Shown here piece by piece: positions 38,301 to 45,949 of a DNA stretch of 64,000 bases. Numbering within the stretch: position 1 is the stretch's first letter; every line of letters begins with the position of its first letter. The position numbers and the translations under genes are program-made. This DNA comes from Amycolatopsis rubida (GTDB taxonomy: Bacteria; Actinomycetota; Actinomycetes; Mycobacteriales; Pseudonocardiaceae). The notes under the pieces are model-generated. The model was given only the letters and a program-made list of their open reading frames with translations. It was not told the origin of the DNA and did no database searches. The DNA is taken from contig NZ_FOWC01000019.1 of the NCBI RefSeq assembly GCF_900115345.1, positions 1 to 64,000 on the forward strand. Direction: 5' to 3'.

Positions 38301-38732
38301 ATGCGTGCCCGTACGGCATGGACCGCGATGTGCCTGGCAGCGGTGCTGGCGCTGGCGGCCGGTCCGGTGGCGTCCGCCGCCACGGGAGCGCGTTCAGCGG
38401 CGACGGCCAGGACCGCGGTCCCCTCCGGGCCCGCGGCGGCGACCGGCGAGGCGTGCGCGTTCTGCGAGTACTTCCTGCACTACCTGACGACGGCGCTGGA
38501 CGGCAGCACGAACCCGGAACGGATCGCGACCATGATCAGCAACGCGTGCAACTGGCTTCCCGAGTCCGAGCAGGGCAAGTGCCGTGAGCTCCTGGAGACA
38601 TACGGGGGCGCGGTGGCAGCGCTGCTGGAGAACGGCGTGCCCGAGGACGAGATCTGCGGCGCGCTCGGGCTCTGTGCCGCGCCGGGCCGGGAGTCCCCGT
38701 CCCGGCGCGGGTGCGCCGCGGTCGCGACCTGA
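38301..38732 (+). CDS. Secreted saposin B-like protein
   Basis: 143 residues. Residues 1-26 are a Sec signal peptide (AMCLAAVLALAAGPVASAA). After an Ala/Thr-rich linker, residues about 52-127 contain CAFCEYFLHYLTTAL, ISNACNWLP, GKCRELLETYGGAVAALL and DEICGALGLC: six cysteines in the order and near the spacing of saposin B domains (CxxC, CxxLP, C, CxxLGxC). Saposin-like proteins bind lipids and can disturb membranes; the fold is mostly eukaryotic and rarely noted in bacteria. The C-terminal tail after the last Cys is Arg/Ala-rich. The gene stands alone, followed by a strong terminator. Confidence 0.7.
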   Translation: MRARTAWTAMCLAAVLALAAGPVASAATGARSAATARTAVPSGPAAATGEACAFCEYFLHYLTTALDGSTNPERIATMISNACNWLPESEQGKCRELLETYGGAVAALLENGVPEDEICGALGLCAAPGRESPSRRGCAAVAT

Positions 38733-38895
38733 GACGGCCCGTCGTCAGGACGGTGTCACGAGCCGCCGACTCTCGTGAGACAGCTGGTCAGGCAGCCCGC
38801 CGACCTCCACGCCCGGCTGAAACGCGCACTGTACGCCTGGCCAGGCATCAACCGGTGCCCTCGCGAACCGGCCGCTCCTTCGGAAACGGGCCGAA

Positions 38896-38938
38896 GCGAG
38901 AAGGGGGTCCTGCGTTGGCCGCAGGACCCCCTTCTCGC
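38896..38938. terminator. Perfect 19-bp stem, bidirectional terminator candidate
   Basis: Left arm 38896-38914 and right arm 38920-38938 are exact reverse complements, separated by the five-base loop TTGGC. It lies between the plus-strand saposin-like gene and the minus-strand membrane protein that ends at 38950. No T-run follows, as is common in actinomycetes. Well placed to stop transcription from both sides. Confidence 0.85.
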
Positions 38939-38949
38939 CTGAACGAGGT

Positions 38950-39111
38950 TCAGATGTCGTTGGCGTAGACGAAGGAGCAGATCGCCAGCAGGATCGCGAC
39001 GACGCCTGCGGCGATCCACCAGGTGCCCCAGCCGATCACGACGGCCAGGACGCCGACCGCGGTGAGCATCACGCCGGTGCTCACCGCGGAGCCCTGGCTG
39101 TCCCGGCGTTC
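38950..39111 (-). CDS. Small two-helix membrane protein, possibly 5'-truncated
   Basis: The frame ending at 38950 reads VSTGVMLTAVGVLAVVIGWG then TWWIAAGVVAILLAICSFVY, two hydrophobic helices. The GTG near 39108 gives about 53 residues with a weak AGGG site. Upstream the same frame carries an Arg/Gln/Ala-rich stretch (RRIRQRQRQAAAAAAEQERR) without a start codon before a TGA, so the N-terminus may be lost by frameshift. Function unknown. Confidence 0.45.
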   Translation of the reverse strand, partial: ERRDSQGSAVSTGVMLTAVGVLAVVIGWGTWWIAAGVVAILLAICSFVYANDI

Positions 39112-39168
39112 TTGCTCTGCCGCCGCGGCGGCGGCCTGGCGCTGGCGTTGTCGAATCCGCCTGGACAG

Positions 39169-39480
39169 TCACGGCCACCACGGCGGAGTGGCTGCTGCGG
39201 GCTCGCCTTCGGCAGGACGGGGAGGTGGCCACGCGGCCGGGTTGTCCAGCACGCAGGCGGCGATCAGATAGAGCGCCGCGAGCCCGTGCTGGGACTGGAC
39301 GAACGCGTCCGCCGCTCCGGCGGCCGGGCGCAGCCCCTGCTCGCGCAGCGGTTTCTCCGTCCACAGGAACGCCGGCGCGGCACCGCTGGCGTAGCAGGGC
39401 GCGCCGGTGGGCGACCATCCATCGGCTGTCTCAGGGGCTCGGCCGGGATACGCCCCAAAGGGGCAGTGAGCCTGGATGAT
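39169..39480 (-). pseudogene. Relic of a small actinobacterial hypothetical protein
   Basis: The minus strand reads CYASGAAPAFLWTEKPLREQ, GLRPAAG and QHGLAALYLIAACVLDNP. This follows a family of small actinomycete proteins whose pattern is AYYATGxxPAxLRTxRQLRxxGLRPAxG ... AALY. The start is missing: upstream the frame enters the inverted-repeat element. Family of unknown function. Confidence 0.4.
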
Positions 39481-39593
39481 GATCACCACCAGTGATGGCA
39501 TCGGCTGGGGCGGATGCAAACGCTTTGGGCGACCCCACGTGCGCAAATACGTCACCATTGCCCCGTTGGGGCATATTCCGGCCGAGGCCCTCA
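39431..39593. repeat. Inverted-repeat element, 38-bp arms
   Basis: Bases 39431-39468 and the reverse complement of 39556-39593 match at 32 of 38 positions, separated by 87 bases. Each arm includes CTCGGCCGG followed by the smaller palindrome GCCCCAA(A/C)GGGGC. Only one pair is seen in the window. It could be a small non-autonomous element, a paired regulatory site, or a folded RNA. It lies between two relic genes. Confidence 0.6.
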
Positions 39594-39645
39594 AACTCCA
39601 GCGCACCCTTACGGAGAACCGATAAGCTGGCGATGAAGCGAACAA

Positions 39646-39903
39646 GTGAATTTTCACCGCCGGTCCGACGGCGCGTCACGCACATGTCGGCATGGTGAAA
39701 CCGCAGGTCAAGAGGGAAACTCGCTGTCCTGGCTCGGTGAAGTCGACTTCGAGAACTTGGTGCTCGGCGCGATTGCCAGCCTGCCCAACAGGGCGGACCC
39801 GTTCCCCACGACAGCGCTGGCCTGGCTGTGCCGGGCCTACGGGTCGACCACGATCCGCCGCGCCTACGCCGACTGGGCCGACCCGCGCTTCGGCGACCGT
39901 TGA
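39646..39903 (+). CDS. Unassigned short open frame
   Basis: The last 60 residues of this frame (LSWLGEVDFENLVLGAIASL, TTALAWLCRAYGSTTIRRA, DWADPRFGDR) have normal protein composition, but the first 25 do not and no ribosome site precedes the start. It may be the C-terminal fragment of a lost gene. No family recognised. Confidence 0.25.
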   Translation: MNFHRRSDGASRTCRHGETAGQEGNSLSWLGEVDFENLVLGAIASLPNRADPFPTTALAWLCRAYGSTTIRRAYADWADPRFGDR

Positions 39904-39989
39904 TGACCACTGGACTCCGCGTCGCCGGCCCCGCCGGCGACGCCCTCGCCGCAGCCGTCGCCCTGACGAAGCGGCTGAAACTGCCGCAC

Positions 39990-40089
39990 CTGCGGCGCGC
40001 GTTGCCCGCTCCAGCCGATGTCGGCACCGGCCTCGGCGATGTAGCCGTCCAGCGTCAGGGTCATGCCGAAGATCAGTTTTCCGTGTCAT
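39990..40089 (-). pseudogene. DHFR/RibD-C-type reductase stub
   Basis: From the ATG at 40089, removing one A in the AAAA run near 40077 gives MTRKLIFGMTLTLDGYIAEA then ADIGWSG, the N-terminus of the RibD_C (dihydrofolate-reductase-like) family. The protein is normally about 190 residues; only about 32 remain before unrelated sequence. Confidence 0.55.
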
Positions 40090-40537
40090 GCCGGCCGCCT
40101 GTGTGTCGATCGCACCCATACAGACGGGAGAGGCGCGAAAACCTCATCGGTGTGTGAACGGCTTGTTGTTCGCGCCACAGATCCTGCTCCGCGCTCCGGG
40201 AAATCCGCCGGCGGACGGCCAATGGCGAGTCGTCGAAATCGTCGACGGACAGGTCAGCGACCGGCCGGACGCGATCGCACCGGACACGATGATCCAGAGG
40301 CATCAGGACGGCGCGCCCTGAACGTGGCGCGGACGGAAGAAGCCCGCAACACTGCTTCGATGGCTTCTTAATACTCCGGCAGATACTCCTGCAGTGACCA
40401 ATTCCGCGGCGCCAACGGCCGGTGGTGACGTCGACCGGTCGTGAACGTCCGGGTGTGCGGTAGCCAAGCCCGGCGGGACGAGGTCCTGCATTCGACCACG
40501 ACGAGGGCGGGGCGGCGGCCCGGTGGCCGCCTGGCCG
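40090..40537 (+). other. Debris between relics
   Basis: No supported gene. A plus-strand tail at about 40155-40321 (NGLLFAPQILLRAPGNPPAD, VEIVDGQVSDRPDAI) has protein-like composition without a start. Confidence 0.35.
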
Positions 40538-40765
40538 GGAGGACCGTCCGGCCGCGATCGTGTTCGGCAACGGCGTGATCGCGACGGAAGTCGTGTGTAC
40601 GGCCCGTGAACAGGGCTTACCGGATGCGCCCACCGTCGTCGGAATCGACGACATGCCGAGGTTCGCCAGGCCTTTCATCGACCTGACCACCGTGCGCCGC
40701 GCTCTTGAGCGGTTGGCCGGAGCAACCGTCGAACTCCGCCGCGGCACAATCATCCGACCGGCCGC
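40538..40765 (+). pseudogene. C-terminal fragment of a LacI-family regulator
   Basis: The plus strand reads PAAIVFGNGVIATEVVCTAR, PTVVGIDDMPRFARPFIDLT and TVRRALERLAGATVELRRG. This is the last strand-helix units of the periplasmic-binding-like domain of LacI/GalR regulators (FxxNDxxAxGxxxAxxxxGLxVPxxxSVVGxDD ... LTTV). The DNA-binding domain and two thirds of the protein are missing. Confidence 0.65.
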
Positions 40766-40825
40766 GCTGCCGCGCGCATTGTGCCGTCCGGCATGGGGCC
40801 TGACCGCATGGCGCAGGGCGGCGGC

Positions 40826-42622
40826 TCACACCGTGCCGAGGGTGTTCGCTCTGAGCTGGTGCAAGCGGAGGCCGAGTTGCAGTTCGAGGTCGTTCTCGTG
40901 ACGCCAGTCGAGGCCGAGGATGTCGCTGACCCGGTCCAGCCGCTTGAGCAGGGTGTTGACGTGTACGTGCAACGCCCGTGCGGTCGCGGCGACGTTGGCG
41001 TGGTGGACGAAGTAGGCACTGAGGGTGCTGACCAGGTCGGTACCGCGTCGCTGGTCGTAGTCGAGGAGCGGGCCGATGGAATCGGCGAGGAAACGGTCGA
41101 GTTCGTGCGCCCGTTCGGCGTCGAAGATCATGGCATACAAGGCATAGCGACCCGTCGTGGCACCCAGGTCGGTGTGCCCGATCGCGCGCATCACCGCGCT
41201 GCAGCGGCTGGCCAGCGCGAAGGCGCGGGACCAGTGCTGGCCGAGCGCCCGTTCTCCGACGACCGCGACCGGGCCGGCCAAGGTGCGGTGCAGTCGATGG
41301 TGGATCTCCTCGGCGGTCTGGTCGTCGTCGGTGCTGTGCAGGATCATCGTGGCCTTGCCGAGGTGTTCCCCGGCCAGCCCGCCGCGATCGCGGGCGATGT
41401 CGTGCAAGTAGCGGGCGAGATCGGTTGCCGGCATCGCGGGGGAGTCCGCGACGAGGACCAGGTTCAGCCGGTCGACGTCGATGTTGCGGGCCCGGGCGCG
41501 GGCGCGCTGAGCCGGGTTGATCGCCGGGCTGCCGACCATGAGTTCGGTCAGCAGCTCGCCGGTCAATCGCTCGCCGGCCTCGGCGACGGCCCGCTCCTTG
41601 AGGATGAGCAGCCCCATGATGTGGGTGGCGCGCTCCAGGGTGCGCAGGTCCGTGTCGTCCGGTGAGTCCTGCTGCGCGGGCGGTTCCCGGCTCCAAGCCA
41701 GCGCGCCGAGGCGGCTGTCGCCGGCCCGGATTGCCGCCACGCTGAGAGCGATTCCAGCCGGGTCGACCGAGGTCGTGCAGCGGCCCGAGCGGTGCGCGTT
41801 CTCGACCGCGTCGGCCAGCTCGATCTCCGAAGGCTTCGGGCAGGGACTCGAGGTTGAGGCTCGGTGGACGAGAACGGCACCGGTCCGGTGCAGCAGTGTG
41901 ATGCGCCCACCCAGTTGATCGGCAAGCAGCTGCGCGACCTCGCCTGGTGTCGCCCCGTCCAGGACGGCGCCGGTCAAGGCCTCGTGGCTGGTCTGCGCCC
42001 GCTCGATCACGGTCACGTGTTCCTCGATCTTCTGGTACGCGGCCTGCAACTCCTGCAACGCGGTCCGGCTCGCCTCGTAGAGCCGGGCGTTGTCGAGGGC
42101 GACTGCAGCGTGATCGGCGAAGGCGCTCAGCAGTGCGATTTCCTCGGCCGGAAAGGCTCGCTCGGAGCGGTCCGCGGCGAACAAGGCACCCACCGCTTCA
42201 CCGCGGATCACCAGTGGCACGCCGAGAAGTGCGACCAGCGCCTCGGCCGAGGCCACCCGGTCGAAGCCCGGGTCGCGGTCGATCGAGGTCGCACTGGCGT
42301 AGTTGCGCACCCAGTGCGGGCTCCGGGAAGCCAGTACCTTGCCACCGAGCCCCACGTCGGCCGGAACATGCGCGGCGAGGAAGGAAGCGGAGATCGTTCC
42401 TTCCGCCGCCCTCGCCGACAGCCTCCCGTCCGCACCGACCAGCGAGAGGTAGGTGAAGTCCGCGCCGATCAGATCGTGGGCGTGGCGGACGATCGACCGC
42501 AGTACCGCATCGAGCTCGCCCAACGCGGTGAGCGACTTGGCCGTCGCGTACAACGACGCCAGCTCGCGCTGTCGGCGCATCAGGGAGGAAGACTCCGGTT
42601 CACCGGCGGATTCGTTCGCCAC
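40826..42622 (-). CDS. GAF-PucR/CdaR-type transcriptional regulator
   Basis: 598 residues from the GTG at 42622, with AAAGGA upstream; the open frame runs 26 residues further without a ribosome site. Residues about 20-185 are a GAF domain (SIVRHAHDLIGADFTYLSLV; VPLVIRGEAVGALFAADRSE). A linker helix follows, then a GGDEF-like/PucR middle region, and the C-terminal PucR HTH (STLSAYFVHHANVAATARAL; HVNTLLKRLDRVSDILG). Such regulators sense small aromatic or purine-type ligands and activate catabolic genes. It is divergent from the transporter-esterase-ligase operon and is its likely regulator. Confidence 0.9.
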   Translation of the reverse strand: MANESAGEPESSSLMRRQRELASLYATAKSLTALGELDAVLRSIVRHAHDLIGADFTYLSLVGADGRLSARAAEGTISASFLAAHVPADVGLGGKVLASRSPHWVRNYASATSIDRDPGFDRVASAEALVALLGVPLVIRGEAVGALFAADRSERAFPAEEIALLSAFADHAAVALDNARLYEASRTALQELQAAYQKIEEHVTVIERAQTSHEALTGAVLDGATPGEVAQLLADQLGGRITLLHRTGAVLVHRASTSSPCPKPSEIELADAVENAHRSGRCTTSVDPAGIALSVAAIRAGDSRLGALAWSREPPAQQDSPDDTDLRTLERATHIMGLLILKERAVAEAGERLTGELLTELMVGSPAINPAQRARARARNIDVDRLNLVLVADSPAMPATDLARYLHDIARDRGGLAGEHLGKATMILHSTDDDQTAEEIHHRLHRTLAGPVAVVGERALGQHWSRAFALASRCSAVMRAIGHTDLGATTGRYALYAMIFDAERAHELDRFLADSIGPLLDYDQRRGTDLVSTLSAYFVHHANVAATARALHVHVNTLLKRLDRVSDILGLDWRHENDLELQLGLRLHQLRANTLGTV

Positions 42623-42766
42623 AGCGCTGTCCTTTCCGGATACCCGGTGGCAGAAAGACCCACCGAGCAGGCGTGAGTTGTGGATGATACGCACCTGCAA
42701 CGGCAGGGTAACGGCGACTTAACCTGGCCGCCATCACCGTCCCCGCTCTCGACGAAGGCGGCATGT
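42623..42766. promoter_or_regulatory. Divergent promoter region between regulator and transporter
   Basis: 144 bases shared by the PucR-type regulator (leftward) and the MHS transporter (rightward). GTTG and CAAC occur 17 bases apart around 42676-42700 and could be the ends of an imperfect operator. The region must contain both promoters. Confidence 0.45.
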
Positions 42767-44149
42767 ATGGCAATCCCGCTCGCCCACCCCGAAGGACAGC
42801 CCGGCTACGCCGGCTTGCCCGCGACTCCACGCCGGGCGTTCCGCAAACTGCTGGCCGCAGGACTCGCCGGAAGTTCGATCGAGTGGTACGACTTCTTTCT
42901 TTACGGCACCGCGGCGGCGCTCGTGTTCCCCCGCGTGTTCTTCCCGCATTCCTCAGTTCTGACCGGCACGCTGCTCGCGTTCAGCACGTTCTGGGCAGGC
43001 TTCGTGGCGCGGCCGATCGGCGGGGTGCTCGCCGGGCACCTCGGCGACAAATACGGGCGGAAGCCGGTCGTGGTCACCTGCTTGGCCGTGATGGGGTCCG
43101 CGACCTTCCTGATCGGCTGTCTTCCGAGCGCGGCGGCGGTCGGAACACTGGCCCCGGTGCTGCTGGTCGCGCTGCGCTTCGTGCAGGGGCTTGCGGCCGG
43201 CGGGCAGTGGGGCGGCATCGTGCTGCTTCTCACCGAGTCCGCCAGTCCCAAGCGGCGCGGCTTCGCCGGCACCTTCGGGCAGACCAGCGTTCCGGTCGCC
43301 GTGATCATCTCGAATCTGATCTTCGTGGCTGCCAGCGGCTTGATGCCGGACGCGGCGTTCCTCAGCTGGGGTTGGCGCCTCCCGTTCCTGGTCAGCGTCG
43401 TGATGTTCGCGGTCGTCGTCTACATTCAGGCCAAAGTGGAGGACACCGCCGAGTTCCGTCAGCTGCAACGGGCGGCGTCGAGGCCGGACAACGCCGTGCA
43501 AAGCGCGCCGCTCGCACAGGTTGTCCGGAACAAGTGGGGAACGATCCTGCTCGGCTGCGGGATCCTCTCGGCCACCAACAGTCTCTTCTACATCAGCGTC
43601 TCCGGCCTTCTGAGCTATGGCACCGGTTCGCTCGGACTCGAGCGCGACCCCCTGCTTGCGGTCGTGCTGGCCGGCTCCGCGGCGATGCTCGCGACGATTC
43701 CCTGGTCTGGTCACCTTTCGGACAAGGTCGGCCGCCGGCCACTGATCCTGATCGGCGGCCTGGGCGTCGCCGTCTGGGCGTTCCCGTACTTCTTGCTCGT
43801 GGACACTGCCTCGCTTCCGTTGATCTTCGTCGCGGTGCTGGTGGGTTTCGTGTTCCAGTGCCTCACTTACGGCCCGATCGCGAGTTTTCTCAGTGAGCTC
43901 TTCGCGCCCAACGTGCGCTACTCGGGAGCATCGCTTGCCTATCAGCTCTCCGCGATCATCGTCAGCGGCGGCACCCCGTTCCTGATGACCGCGCTCATCG
44001 CCAAGACCGGCAGCACCATGCCGGTCGCCGCCTACATCCTGATCATGGGACTGGTCACGTTCGCCAGCGCATGGTTCCTGCCGGAGACGAACCCCGCCGA
44101 GGTCCGTGCCGATCCGCACGCCGTCCCGGGTGCGCACCTCTATCGCTGA
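42767..44149 (+). CDS. MHS-family MFS transporter
   Basis: 460 residues from the ATG at 42767 (GAAGG upstream); the frame runs further 5' without support. GSSIEWYDFFLYGTAAALVF is the typical first helix of metabolite:H+ symporters such as ShiA, PcaK-like and KgtP; GHLGDKYGRKPVVV is the MFS loop 2-3 motif and HLSDKVGRRPLIL its repeat at loop 8-9. Twelve helices. It imports an organic acid with protons. With a PucR-type regulator and an esterase plus CoA ligase next to it, an aromatic acid or its ester is the likely substrate. Confidence 0.92.
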   Translation: MAIPLAHPEGQPGYAGLPATPRRAFRKLLAAGLAGSSIEWYDFFLYGTAAALVFPRVFFPHSSVLTGTLLAFSTFWAGFVARPIGGVLAGHLGDKYGRKPVVVTCLAVMGSATFLIGCLPSAAAVGTLAPVLLVALRFVQGLAAGGQWGGIVLLLTESASPKRRGFAGTFGQTSVPVAVIISNLIFVAASGLMPDAAFLSWGWRLPFLVSVVMFAVVVYIQAKVEDTAEFRQLQRAASRPDNAVQSAPLAQVVRNKWGTILLGCGILSATNSLFYISVSGLLSYGTGSLGLERDPLLAVVLAGSAAMLATIPWSGHLSDKVGRRPLILIGGLGVAVWAFPYFLLVDTASLPLIFVAVLVGFVFQCLTYGPIASFLSELFAPNVRYSGASLAYQLSAIIVSGGTPFLMTALIAKTGSTMPVAAYILIMGLVTFASAWFLPETNPAEVRADPHAVPGAHLYR

Positions 44150-44212
44150 GACTCGTCCGAGCGCGGAAACACGGACCTCCGGCGCCTGAATGATGCGGAG
44201 AGTGAGGGTTTT

Positions 44213-45898
44213 ATGAGGAGAATATCGGGAAGGCGCGGCAAAGCTGGCCGGCTCGTCACGCTAGCGGCCACGGTTCCGCTGGCAGGAATGTTCGCCTTCA
44301 GCGGGGCCGGGGCCGCCACCGCGACGACGTCGACCGGGGCTGCGTACCAGACGGCGGTGCCGGGATGCGCCGGGCTGGACCAGATGAAGATCCCCGCATC
44401 GGCGATGAGCCTCCCGACAATCGGCGGCCGCGTCGAGTCGACGTCGGTGGTGCGCAGTCTCGTCAGTGGCGAGACTGTCGAGTACTGCCAGGTCGACGCT
44501 GACATCTTTCCCGTTGATTCGTCGGCTCCGCACATCAAGATGCGCGTCGACTTGCCTTCCGGCTGGAACCGCAAGGCCATGATGTTCGGCGGTGGCGGCT
44601 TCGACGGCACCATCCCCGACCTGACGGCGAACGTGCCTTTCGGCCCTGCGAACCGACCGGTTCCGCTGGCCCGGCGGTACGCGACATTCGCCAGCGACTC
44701 CGGCCACCAGCAGAGTCCAGACGCCCGGCCGACCTTGGACGGGTCGTTCGGCGCGAACGACGAGGCGCTGGCAAACTTCGCCGCCGGAGACGCGCTCAAG
44801 AAGACGCGCGACGCGAGCCTTTTCCTCATTCGGCAGGCCTACCGGACGGAACCCGTCGAGATCTACTTCGCGGGCGGATCGAGCGGCGGCCGCGAAGCCC
44901 TCAACGTCGCTCAGCGGTGGCCGACGGCATTCGACGGTGTGATCGCGGCCTATCCCGCCTGGAACAACCTCAGCGAGATCCTGGACCTGGGGTATCTGAC
45001 ACAGATCTTGTCCCGGCCCGGCGCTTTTCCCGGTGCCGCGAAGCAAACACTTCTGTACGACAGCGTCCTGGCCGCATGCGACGGCCTGGACGGTGTCCGG
45101 GACCAGCTCGTCTCGAACCCGGCGGGCTGTCATTTCGACCCGCGCGCACTTCGCTGCCCCGGCGGGGCCGATACCGGGCCGGCCTGCCTGTCGGATCCGC
45201 AGATCACTGCGGTGCGGGCGATGTCCTCCGCCTTCGAATGGCCGTACCGGATCGCCAGCGGCGAGACCGGGTACCCCGGCTTCCCGTTCCTTTCCGGGGC
45301 CGACATGAGGTCGCCGTTCGTCGGGTTCGGCACCACCGCTCCGGCCAACCCCATGCCGGCCACCAGCGGCTACGGAATGCAGTTCTGGGATCAATGGGTG
45401 AAGTATTTCCTGACCCGGGACGCGCACCACAACGCTCTCGACGTCGATCCTCGCCATCCCGGCGAATGGCTCGGCCGAATCAGCTACTTGTCCACGCTCG
45501 AGGACCGCAACGACGCGGATCTTCGGCCGTTCGCCCGGGCCGGCGGCAAGCTGATCATGCTCCACGGCGCGGCGGACGAGCTGGTCTCTCCCCGTTCGAC
45601 GAGTGACTACTACCAGCGTGTGCGCGATGTGGTGGGCGCCAAGCAGACCAGTGGATTCCTGCGGTATTACGTCGTGCCCGGGGCGAACCACGCGAACTTC
45701 GGCACACCCGCGTTCGCGGCCGGCTGGGATTCGCTCTCCGCGCTCGAGCGCTGGGCCGAAGGGGGAAAGCCGCCTGCGCATCCGGTCGTGGCCGACGCGA
45801 AGCACCACCGCACGCGTCCGCTTTGCCAGTACCCGGAGTGGCCCAGGTATCGCTCCGGCGACGCGGACAACGCCGCGAGCTTCGTCTGCACTCGCTGA
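44213..45898 (+). CDS. Tannase/feruloyl-esterase-family hydrolase, secreted
   Basis: 561 residues with a signal peptide (LVTLAATVPLAGMFAFSGAG). FAGGSSGGREALNVAQRWP holds the nucleophile (Ser223, aligned with the family's CSTGGR), GAADELVSPRST the Asp and PGANHANFG the His. In fungal and many bacterial tannases a Cys before the Ser and one after the His form a disulfide (CS-D-HC); here both positions are Gly and Ala, so that bond is absent. The family hydrolyses gallate, ferulate or related phenolic esters. 63 bases after the MHS transporter and 51 before the acyl-CoA synthetase, so the three form one operon. Confidence 0.85.
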   Translation: MRRISGRRGKAGRLVTLAATVPLAGMFAFSGAGAATATTSTGAAYQTAVPGCAGLDQMKIPASAMSLPTIGGRVESTSVVRSLVSGETVEYCQVDADIFPVDSSAPHIKMRVDLPSGWNRKAMMFGGGGFDGTIPDLTANVPFGPANRPVPLARRYATFASDSGHQQSPDARPTLDGSFGANDEALANFAAGDALKKTRDASLFLIRQAYRTEPVEIYFAGGSSGGREALNVAQRWPTAFDGVIAAYPAWNNLSEILDLGYLTQILSRPGAFPGAAKQTLLYDSVLAACDGLDGVRDQLVSNPAGCHFDPRALRCPGGADTGPACLSDPQITAVRAMSSAFEWPYRIASGETGYPGFPFLSGADMRSPFVGFGTTAPANPMPATSGYGMQFWDQWVKYFLTRDAHHNALDVDPRHPGEWLGRISYLSTLEDRNDADLRPFARAGGKLIMLHGAADELVSPRSTSDYYQRVRDVVGAKQTSGFLRYYVVPGANHANFGTPAFAAGWDSLSALERWAEGGKPPAHPVVADAKHHRTRPLCQYPEWPRYRSGDADNAASFVCTR

Positions 45899-45949
45899 AG
45901 CCGCGAGCCCCGGTCGTTCCGGCCGGCGTATTTGAAAGGTTCTTCACAG

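Noticed and set aside
39431..39593. CRISPR array
   Set aside because: Only two copies, in inverse rather than direct orientation, and no cas genes are present.
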